The notes under the pieces are model-generated. The model made no database searches and had not been told where the DNA came from. It was given only the letters and a program-made list of their open reading frames with translations. A stretch of 64,000 bases of DNA from JBAOHV01 sp037045265 (GTDB lineage: Bacteria; Actinomycetota; Acidimicrobiia; Acidimicrobiales; Microtrichaceae). Location of the stretch: the NCBI GenBank assembly GCA_037045265.1, contig JBAOHV010000004.1, positions 1 through 64,000 on the forward strand, written 5' to 3'. Shown here piece by piece: positions 35,302 through 42,308 of this stretch; position 1 is the stretch's first letter, and each line of letters begins with the position of its first letter. The position numbers and the translations under genes are program-made.

Positions 35302-37299
35302 TCAGCCGAGCGCAAGAGCGGCCCGTCGCCCTTCAAGGATTGCGTCGTGGATCGACCGCGGCGCCACACAGTCCCCTGCTCGCTGCACGTGGAGCTCGTC
35401 GCGTGCGCTCAGCTCCAACCACAGCGAGTCGTCGGGCAGCCGGTGACCGGCGTCGATGACCGAGCTCACCACAAGGTCACGGCGTTCGCCGGTGAAGCGG
35501 TCCTCGAGCACCGCGACGCCCAACTTCACCGAACGCAGGATGCTGCGACGGTGCAGCTCCACGCCTGCCTGCTGGAGCCGGGCATTGGCGGGTGCCAGGT
35601 CGCCGGAACGAGAGAGCTCGTTGCCCACGACGTTGTCCTGGGTCGCCAGGTGGACCTCTCGGCCGGCAGCGACAAGCAACTCGGCGACCGCGACTCCTGT
35701 CGGCCCGCCGATGGGATCCCACACGAGCGTCGGCCCGACTGGGAGCCCCCCAGGAGCGTCGAGCACGACAGCCGCGGGCAGCACCACCGCAGCTCGACTC
35801 GTGTCGAAGGTCGCCTCACCCGCACGCCCACCGGTCGCGACGATGACGTGCGCTCCGGGTGTGGCCAGCTCGCTCGCCTGCACCGGGTGCTGGGTGTGGA
35901 TCCGCACACCCAGTCTCCGGCACTCCGAATCCAACCAGTCGACCAGCAGGGCGAGGCGCTGCCATCCGGGGCTCTTGGCAGCGACGCGCACGATCCCCCC
36001 GGTCCCCGCGGATGCTTCGAACAACTCGACACGGTGGCCTCGCAGCGCGGCGACGCGGGCGGCTTCGAGTCCTGCCGGACCACCACCTACTACGACGACA
36101 TCGAGCGGGTGGAGCGCGCTGCCCTCGATCGGCGTGTCCTCGGTCTCGTGTCCTGCCGAAGGATCTCCGAGCGACGACACGATCGGATTGCGGTTGTCGC
36201 GCACCTGGCTGCGCTGGTTGGACAACGTGCACGGCCGCACCCGATCGGGGGTACCTGCGGCGACCTTGACGACGAGCTCGGCGTCGCTGATCTGCGCCCG
36301 TGTCATCTCGACACCATCCGCTACCCCGTCGTCGAGCGCCCACTCGGCCTGGCCGACATCGACGATCGAGCCCTGCGCCACGACCTGGACGCGACCGCCA
36401 CTCGCCTCGGTGACCGCAGCGCGCACCGAGGCGCACAGCTCCAGGTTGAACCCGGGCGGAGTGTGCCCGTCTGGCCTGGTCGCGGCGACCGAGTAGATCG
36501 AACCGCGCACGACGGTCAGCATGTCGACTCGAGCCGAAGCGTCGGCGACTATCGACGCCGCCAACTCGGGCGACTGCTCAGGGGTGATGCCGGCCCACGG
36601 AGCCAGCTCGTCGCACGACAGGCGCAGCGCGACGACCGCGCCACCGGCCGTGTCACGCACCGCTCTCAGCACTTCGCGCAGCAGCTTGGTGGGGTCCTCT
36701 CCCCACTCGTCGCCACGATGGTTGGTGAGCCCGGACAGGAACTGTCGCAGCAACGAGTACTGCCCGGCGTTGACCTCGACACCGTTGCAGCCGGCTTCGA
36801 CCGCCACGCACGTTGCCATGGCGAACCCCTGGATGACCGCCTCGATGTCGTCGGGTTCCATCGACTTGGGAACCTCACGGCTGTTCACCTCGGGCACACG
36901 CGACGGCGCCCACAACTCGCGCTGGCTCCAATGGGAGGTGCCCTGCCCGCCGGCGTGACCGAGCGCTGCAAGCACGACCGCGCCCTCGGCCTGGCAGACC
37001 TGGGCGATCCGCTCCCAACCCGGCGAGCAGTCCGCCGCCAGCGGAGCCCGCTCGTAGGGCCAGTCCGACGGATGCACCGAGGCCTCTTCGACGACGACCA
37101 CGCCGGCGCCGCCGGCCACGCGCCGCCGGTAGTAGGCGGCGTGGCGCTCCGACAGCCCGCGTCTGCGGCCCAGGTTCGTCTCATGGGGGCCGAACACGAC
37201 CCTGTTCGGTGCGTCGACTGCTCCGATGCGCCACGGTGCCAGCAGCGGCGATGGAGACCGGTGCGATGAAGACCGGTGCGAAAGAGACTGGGGAGCCAC
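35302..37299 (-). CDS. Mycofactocin-associated OYE/FadH-type flavin reductase, Fe-S cysteines lost
   Basis: Paralogue of the enzyme at 32696-34723 (665 residues). The OYE barrel is present: SPLLAPWRIGAVDAPNRVVF, HPSDWPYERAPLAADCSPGW, CNGVEVNAGQYSLLRQFLSG. The FAD/NAD domain is VVVVGGGPAGLEAARVAALRG, VIVATGGRAGEATF and PTGVAVAELLVAAG. However, in the iron-sulfur region the sequence is CTLSNQRSQ..IVSSLGDPSAGHE: Ser takes the place of three of the four cysteines seen at identical spacing in the paralogue. The enzyme may still bind FMN and FAD but should not bind the 4Fe-4S cluster. GTG 37299 starts 7 bases after mftC stops. Confidence 0.9.
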   Translation of the reverse strand: MAPQSLSHRSSSHRSPSPLLAPWRIGAVDAPNRVVFGPHETNLGRRRGLSERHAAYYRRRVAGGAGVVVVEEASVHPSDWPYERAPLAADCSPGWERIAQVCQAEGAVVLAALGHAGGQGTSHWSQRELWAPSRVPEVNSREVPKSMEPDDIEAVIQGFAMATCVAVEAGCNGVEVNAGQYSLLRQFLSGLTNHRGDEWGEDPTKLLREVLRAVRDTAGGAVVALRLSCDELAPWAGITPEQSPELAASIVADASARVDMLTVVRGSIYSVAATRPDGHTPPGFNLELCASVRAAVTEASGGRVQVVAQGSIVDVGQAEWALDDGVADGVEMTRAQISDAELVVKVAAGTPDRVRPCTLSNQRSQVRDNRNPIVSSLGDPSAGHETEDTPIEGSALHPLDVVVVGGGPAGLEAARVAALRGHRVELFEASAGTGGIVRVAAKSPGWQRLALLVDWLDSECRRLGVRIHTQHPVQASELATPGAHVIVATGGRAGEATFDTSRAAVVLPAAVVLDAPGGLPVGPTLVWDPIGGPTGVAVAELLVAAGREVHLATQDNVVGNELSRSGDLAPANARLQQAGVELHRRSILRSVKLGVAVLEDRFTGERRDLVVSSVIDAGHRLPDDSLWLELSARDELHVQRAGDCVAPRSIHDAILEGRRAALALG

Positions 37300-37306
37300 G
37301 GCCTGA

Positions 37307-38551
37307 TCAGCCCCTGGTTCGGCGGGTCGGTCGCAACGTCACCGGCGAGGGGATCGTCACGCCGGGGCGGGAGTGGTCCAGCGGTGAACGGGGCACCGAC
37401 GCCCCGGATCCGAGGGCGGCGAGCAACGGCTCCACGTTGCCGAGCACGCACTCGGGATCGGGGTCGGTCAGCTCGAGCCCGACGAAGAACTTCGAAGCCA
37501 TGCAGCCGCCCTGGCACGCGTCGAAGCTGCCGCAGCTCGTGCAGGCGCCCTCGCTCCCGGGCTCACGCAACGACCGGAACAGCTCCGAGCCGCGCCACAC
37601 GCCGGTGAAGCCGCCTTCGTCGCGCACGTTGCCTGCCAGGAACTCGTCGTGGATGACGAAGGGACACGCGTAGACGTCACCGACCGGGTCGATGAGACAG
37701 ACCACGCGTCCGGCCCCGCACAGGTTCAGGCCCGGAAGCGGGTCGCCAAGGGCGGAGAGGTGGAAGAACGAGTCGCCGGTCAGCACGTCCTGGCGACCGA
37801 GCAGCCAGTGGTAGAGCTGGCGCTGCTGGGCCTGGGTGGGGTGCAGCTCGTGCCAGCTGTCCGCGCCGCGGCCCGAGGGGCGCAGCCGGGTGACTCGCAG
37901 CTGGGCGCCGTATTCGTCCGCGATCGCCTTGAACCCGTCGAGCTGGTCGACGTTGTGACGCGTCGCCACCAAGCTGATCTTGAAAGAACCGAAGCCGGCA
38001 TCACGCAGGTTGTCCATCGCCTGGCGTGCCGCGGCGAACGAACCAGTGCCGCGAACTGCGTCGTTCACATCGGCATTCGAACCGTCGATGGAGATCTGGA
38101 TGTCTAGGTAGTCCATCGCCGCGAGCCGTCGGGCAGCGTCGGCGTCGATGAAGGTGCCGTTGGTCGAGAACTTCACCCCGACGTTGTGCGCCGCTGCGTA
38201 CTCGAGGATCTCGAAGAAGTCGTGGCGCAGCATCGGCTCCCCGCCACCGACGTTCACGTAGAAGACCTTGAGCCGCTCGAGCTCGTCGATGACTGCGAAG
38301 CACTCCTCGGTGCTCAACTCGCGTGGGTCACGGCGACCCGAAGACGACAGGCAGTGCACGCACGACAGGTTGCAGGCGTAGGTGAGCTCCCACGTCAGGC
38401 AGATCGGGGCATCGAGACCCTCCTTGAACTCCTCGACCAGGCTGCGCGTCGCCGCGGCGGGTTGGGACTGCACCGACGGCCGCCCGGAGAGCAAGCTGCT
38501 CATGTCCATCGTTGGATCCTCGGCCGGTGTCCGGGTCGGGGGCGGTGTCAT
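37307..38551 (-). CDS. mftC: Mycofactocin radical SAM maturase MftC
   Basis: Radical SAM/SPASM enzyme that oxidatively decarboxylates the C-terminal Tyr of MftA and crosslinks it to the preceding Val. The radical SAM triad is ACNLSCVHCLSSSGRRD (CxxxCxxC), followed by VNVGGGEPMLRHDFFEIL (GGEP) and KFSTNGTFIDADAARRL. The SPASM region includes CGAGRVVCLIDPVGDVYACPF and CTSCGSFDACQGGCMASKFF. Start ATG at 38551 overlaps the mftB stop (ATGA); 414 residues, intact. Confidence 0.96.
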   Translation of the reverse strand: MTPPPTRTPAEDPTMDMSSLLSGRPSVQSQPAAATRSLVEEFKEGLDAPICLTWELTYACNLSCVHCLSSSGRRDPRELSTEECFAVIDELERLKVFYVNVGGGEPMLRHDFFEILEYAAAHNVGVKFSTNGTFIDADAARRLAAMDYLDIQISIDGSNADVNDAVRGTGSFAAARQAMDNLRDAGFGSFKISLVATRHNVDQLDGFKAIADEYGAQLRVTRLRPSGRGADSWHELHPTQAQQRQLYHWLLGRQDVLTGDSFFHLSALGDPLPGLNLCGAGRVVCLIDPVGDVYACPFVIHDEFLAGNVRDEGGFTGVWRGSELFRSLREPGSEGACTSCGSFDACQGGCMASKFFVGLELTDPDPECVLGNVEPLLAALGSGASVPRSPLDHSRPGVTIPSPVTLRPTRRTRG

Positions 38552-38847
38552 CGCAGGCTCGCTCGCTCTTCTTCGACCCGGTCGAGCATCGCCGAGTCGT
38601 CCAGTGTCGCTATCGCTGACAGGAACGACGGCCACCTGCGCTCCTCCACGCCGACGCCCACGAGGGCCTCACGGACGCTGCAGCTCCCGTCGAACGCTCG
38701 GACCACCGCGACCAGGTCGGGATGTTTGAGGAAGGACAGCTTGCGGGTGTCGAAGCTGTAGGCGAGCGCGCCGAAGCGCTCGGGGCGCAGCGACACGCCC
38801 GAGGCCAGGCTGTAGACGGAATCGAGCTCCACCGAGGCGGAGGTCAT
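38548..38847 (-). CDS. mftB: Mycofactocin precursor chaperone MftB
   Basis: RiPP recognition element (RRE) protein that delivers MftA to MftC. It is 99 residues, starting ATG 38847. Signatures: YSLASGVSLRPERFGALAYS, FDTRKLSFLKHPDLVAVVRA and VEERRWPSFLSAIATLDDSAM, the mix of small beta and helical segments typical of MftB. It lies 41 bases after mftA and overlaps mftC. Confidence 0.93.
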   Translation of the reverse strand: MTSASVELDSVYSLASGVSLRPERFGALAYSFDTRKLSFLKHPDLVAVVRAFDGSCSVREALVGVGVEERRWPSFLSAIATLDDSAMLDRVEEERASLR

Positions 38848-38887
38848 CGGGTCGCGCTCCGACCTTGTGCGGTACGGCGGCCAGTTC

Positions 38888-39019
38888 TCAGTAGACGCCG
38901 CACATGCCGTCGATCGACACCTCTTCTACGAGCAGCTCTTCCTCGACGAAGGTCTCCGCTGCCTCGACGGCGGTATCGGCCGTCGGTTCTTCGGTTTTGG
39001 TGCGGGTGTCGAGCGACAT
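38888..39019 (-). CDS. mftA: Mycofactocin precursor peptide MftA
   Basis: A 43-residue peptide, short enough to be missed by most gene callers. Start ATG at 39019, behind AGGAGATGAC. The acidic leader includes TADTAVEAAETFVEEELLVE; the C-terminal VSIDGMCGVY matches the invariant IDGMCGVY tail, whose last Val-Tyr pair becomes the cofactor. The downstream order mftB-mftC and the divergent NDMA-type dehydrogenase are exactly the context expected. Confidence 0.97.
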   Translation of the reverse strand: MSLDTRTKTEEPTADTAVEAAETFVEEELLVEEVSIDGMCGVY

Positions 39020-39087
39020 GTCATCTCCTGGGATCGACTGGTCCACGATGCTACCGAGGCGGGCGTCGTTGTCACACCGGACGCCGA

Positions 39088-39119
39088 CCGATCTGACCGG
39101 CAGTCTTCCGGTGGATCGG
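39088..39119. promoter_or_regulatory. Nested inverted repeat in the divergent mftA/adh promoter region
   Basis: CCGATC-tg-ACCGG-cagtctt-CCGGT-g-GATCGG, two matched arms with a 7-base centre, in the 152-bp gap between mftA (minus) and the alcohol dehydrogenase (plus). Position favours an operator for a shared regulator. There is no T-run, so it is not a terminator. No mftR-like gene is visible nearby. Confidence 0.55.
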
Positions 39120-39171
39120 CTAGAACCGGCTCAGGTCGGCTCCGTACCGGCACCGAGCAGGGGGATTCTGA

Positions 39172-40290
39172 ATGCCAACGACTTCGCGAGCGGCTGTTCT
39201 GTGGGAGATCGGCGCAGAGTGGAAGATCGAGGAGGTCACGCTCGACGACCCGAGGGCGGGCGACGTGCTCGTCAAGATGGCCTACGCCGGCATGTGTCAC
39301 TCCGACGAGCACGCCGTCACAGGCGACCTGCCTCTCGGGCTCCCCGTGATCGGCGGGCACGAAGGCTCGGGCGTCGTCGAGGCGGTCGGCCCCGGCGTGA
39401 GCAGCGTCGCCCCCGGCGATCACGTCTCCATGTCCTTCATCCCCAGCTGCGGGCGCTGCAAGTGGTGCTCGACCGGGCGTCAGTTCCTCTGCGACGAGGG
39501 CGCCAAGCTGTTCGACATCGGCATGATGAGCGACGGTCGTGAAGCACACCACGTCAAAGGCCAGCCCATCGGCCGCTATGCCCAGATCGGCAGCTTCTCT
39601 GAATACGCGCTGATCAGCGAGAACTCCGTAGTGAGGGTCGAGCCAGACCTTCCCCTCGACGTCGTCGCGCTCGTGTCGTGCGGCGTGGCGACCGGGTTCG
39701 GCTCGGCAACCGAACGGGCGGGCACCAAGCCCGGCGACAACGTAGCGGTCATCGGTATCGGCGGCATCGGCATCAACGCCGTGCAGGGCGCCCGCGCTGC
39801 GGGAGCCAAGCGGGTCATCGCCGTCGACCCCGTCGAGTTCAAGCGCGAGCAGGCGATGGCCTTCGGCGCCACCCACACCTACTCATCGATCGAGGACGCG
39901 CTGGCAGCCGTGCCGGACCTGACCTGGGGCGACATGTGCGACCGGGTGGTGCTGAGCGCCGGGGTGGTGCACGGCGACATGGTCGAACCTGCACTCAATC
40001 TGACCGCCAAGGACGGCACGCTCGTCGTCACTGGGCTCGCGCCGATGGTCGAGACCGACGCACAGATGAACCTGTTCATGCTCTCGATGATGAACAAGGA
40101 GATCAAGGGCACGGTGTTCGGTTCGACCAACCCACGTGCTCAGATCCCCAACCTCTTGTCCATGTACCGCGAAGGCGAGCTGAAGCTCGACGAGCTGATC
40201 ACCCGCCGTTACCCGCTCGAGGAGATCAACCAGGGCTACGTCGACATGCGTGACGGCAAGAACCTCCGTGGCGTCATCGACTTCACCTGA
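39172..40290 (+). CDS. NDMA-type zinc alcohol dehydrogenase (mycofactocin-linked nicotinoprotein)
   Basis: Medium-chain zinc dehydrogenase of the group that keeps NAD tightly bound and needs an artificial (NDMA) or mycofactocin acceptor. Motifs: MAYAGMCHSDEHAVTGDL (catalytic zinc Cys), IGGHEGSGVVEAVG (His-Glu), CGRCKWCSTGRQFLC (structural zinc, four Cys), VSCGVATGFGSATERAG and the NAD fold AVIGIGGIGINAVQGARAAG. 372 residues, intact, start ATG 39172 behind AGGGGG. The divergent position opposite mftA supports the mycofactocin link strongly. Confidence 0.94.
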   Translation: MPTTSRAAVLWEIGAEWKIEEVTLDDPRAGDVLVKMAYAGMCHSDEHAVTGDLPLGLPVIGGHEGSGVVEAVGPGVSSVAPGDHVSMSFIPSCGRCKWCSTGRQFLCDEGAKLFDIGMMSDGREAHHVKGQPIGRYAQIGSFSEYALISENSVVRVEPDLPLDVVALVSCGVATGFGSATERAGTKPGDNVAVIGIGGIGINAVQGARAAGAKRVIAVDPVEFKREQAMAFGATHTYSSIEDALAAVPDLTWGDMCDRVVLSAGVVHGDMVEPALNLTAKDGTLVVTGLAPMVETDAQMNLFMLSMMNKEIKGTVFGSTNPRAQIPNLLSMYREGELKLDELITRRYPLEEINQGYVDMRDGKNLRGVIDFT

Positions 40291-40314
40291 TCGACGAGAT
40301 CCCGGGGGGATCCG

Positions 40315-41274
40315 GTGACCGCCTACGGAGCCGACCTGCTCGGCCGACTGACGGCCTCGGTCGTGGGACGCCGCCGAGAGCTCGAATCGATCGTCGCGGC
40401 GCTCGGCGCCGGACGGCACCTGCTGCTCGAGGGCCCGCCCGGCACCGGCAAGTCGACCGTGCTGCGCGCCGTCGCCGAGGGCAGCGGCACCGGTTTCGAG
40501 TTCGTCGAGGGCAACGCCGAGCTCACCCCGGGCCGGCTGCTGGGAGCGTTCGACCCGTCGGCGGTCGTCGACCGCGGCTACCGACCCGAGGCGTTCGTCG
40601 ACGGGCCGCTGTTGGCGGCGTTGCGCGAGGGATCGCTGCTCTACGTCGAAGAGCTGAACCGCGTGCCCGAGGACACGCTCAACGTGCTCATCACAGTCAT
40701 GAGCGAAGGCGAGGTGCACGTGCCTCGCCTCGGCCACGTGGAGGCGGCATCCGGGTTCCGGCTTGTGGCGGCCATGAACCCGTTCGACTCGATCGGTACC
40801 GCCCGGATCGCCGCCGCGGTGTACGACCGCTGCTGTCGCCTGTCGATGGACTACCAGGGCCGCGAGGACGAGCAGACGATCGTGTGTCGTCGAACTGGCG
40901 ACGCCGCCGCCCGCTTCGGCGAAGCGGCCGCCCGTGCGGCGGTGGGGATGGTCCGCGACAGTCGCTCCCATCCAGAGGTCCGCACCGGCTCGTCCGTTCG
41001 CGGCGCGATCGACCTGGTGCTGGTGGCCGACCGTCTCGCCGACCTTCGTTCCGTGCAGCCCTGGAGCGCTGAGGTCACATTGGACGCGTCGCTCATGGCG
41101 CTGTCGGGCCGGCTCCGACTACGAGAAGGCAGCGCGCGGAGCGCCGAGGAGATCGTCGAGGAGTTGTGGCGACGACACTTCGCGTCCCTCGACGCTGAGG
41201 TCGGGTCGCCCGATGAGCAGGTGCAACAGAGAGCACCGGCCGGTGGTGACCTGGCGACTCCGGGAAAAGCCTGA
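40315..41274 (+). CDS. MoxR-family AAA+ ATPase
   Basis: ATPase that, with a VWA partner, acts as a chaperone for metal-centre or cofactor insertion (MoxR/NorQ/CbbQ group). GTG 40315 follows the dehydrogenase by 24 bases with GGGGGG as Shine-Dalgarno. Walker A LLLEGPPGTGKSTVLRAVAE, Walker B SLLYVEELNRVPEDTLNVLI, sensor-1 RLVAAMNPFDSIGTARI and the RxxD-like DRCCRLSMDYQGR are present. 319 residues. The neighbours (dehydrogenase before, VWA after) suggest the pair matures or repairs the dehydrogenase or another metal enzyme. Confidence 0.9.
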   Translation: MTAYGADLLGRLTASVVGRRRELESIVAALGAGRHLLLEGPPGTGKSTVLRAVAEGSGTGFEFVEGNAELTPGRLLGAFDPSAVVDRGYRPEAFVDGPLLAALREGSLLYVEELNRVPEDTLNVLITVMSEGEVHVPRLGHVEAASGFRLVAAMNPFDSIGTARIAAAVYDRCCRLSMDYQGREDEQTIVCRRTGDAAARFGEAAARAAVGMVRDSRSHPEVRTGSSVRGAIDLVLVADRLADLRSVQPWSAEVTLDASLMALSGRLRLREGSARSAEEIVEELWRRHFASLDAEVGSPDEQVQQRAPAGGDLATPGKA

Positions 41275-42248
41275 CCCCACCCCCGGGTGGGGGTCGCCCC
41301 GCCGATGCCGGGGCCTCGGACCGGGTCGTCGAGGGCGACGAGGCAGAAGCCGTCGTCGCAGAAGCCGCTCGGCGGACCGTCGCCCGGCGGGAGCTGGCCG
41401 GCCATGAGCAGTTCGAACGCGTATCACCGGAGCTGGGCCAACTGGACGAGACCGCGTTCGACGAGTTGCTGGCCGCTGACCCCGACGATGCGCTGGGTCT
41501 GCTCGCCGACATGGCAGGCGCCACCGATCGGCTGCTCCGCGAGCAGGCGCACCGTCTGGCGGGCCGGATCGTCGTCGACCTTGCCCGAGCGGGGAGGACG
41601 ACGAGACGCCCGACGGGCCGCCTGGTGAGACGCCCGCCGCGCGATCCGCACGGCGACCTGGACCTCGACGCGTCGTTGGACGAGCTCGTACGCGCCCGGC
41701 GCGGCCGCATGCCCGTCGAGCCGGCGTCCCTGGTGGTCACGTCCTGGGAGCGACCGGAAAGTGCCGTGTGCCTGTTGGTCGACCGCTCCGGTTCCATGTT
41801 TGGCGGGCGCCTGGCGATCGCGGCGCTCGCTGCCGCAGCGGTGATGCTGCGTGCTCCGCAGCGGTGCTCGGTGGTCGCTTTCGCTCAGGACGCGGTGGTG
41901 CTGGTCGGTCAGAGCTCGACCTGTGAGCCCGACAGGGTCGTGGGCGACCTGCTGGCGCTGAGGGGCTCGGGGGTCACCGACATCGGACTGGCGTTGCGCG
42001 CTGCGCGCACCCAGCTCGCCCGCACCGACGCTCCCCGACGCCTGACGGTCCTCCTGTCCGATTGCCGGGTCACAGCAGGTGGCGATCCGGTCGTCGACGC
42101 GCTCGCTCTCGACGAGCTGGCGATCATCGCCCCGGCCGGCGACAGCGCCGGCGCTCAGGAGTTGGCAGCGGCCACCGGCGCCCGGCTCAGCACCGTTCAG
42201 GGCGTCGGCGACGTGGTCGACGCGCTCGCCGTTGCGCTGGGAGTGTGA
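41213..42248 (+). CDS. VWA-domain protein (NorD/CoxE-like partner of the MoxR ATPase), possible frame break
   Basis: The C-terminal VWA domain has a complete MIDAS metal site: CLLVDRSGSMFGGRLAIAAL (DxSxS), SGVTDIGLALRAARTQLA (Thr) and LTVLLSDCRVTAGGDP (Asp). Upstream are about 110 residues of charged helices (DETAFDELLAADPDDALGLL). The natural start is ATG 41213, which overlaps the ATPase gene but is in another frame; a C/G run at 41,275-41,300 probably holds one wrong base. The alternative is the GTG at 41286. About 321-345 residues. Confidence 0.82.
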
Positions 42249-42308
42249 CCGGCGCTCTCCGGAGCGTCGACGCCGCATCGGCATTCTCCGGCGCCAAAGT
42301 CCGGGTGG

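Noticed and set aside
35134..37269. A 711-codon open frame on the plus strand opposite the OYE gene
   Set aside because: No motif of any family; long antisense frames are expected in high-GC DNA because the third positions are G/C. The minus strand holds clear OYE and FAD motifs.
39121..39134. A possible fourth KstR site (TAGAACCGGCTCAG) before the dehydrogenase
   Set aside because: Only the left half matches; the GTT half is missing, so the motif is not supported.
41275..41292. GC palindrome between the ATPase and the VWA gene as a terminator
   Set aside because: The arms leave only two bases for a loop and there is no T-run; the two genes overlap in the likely correct reading. It is better seen as an error-prone GC run.
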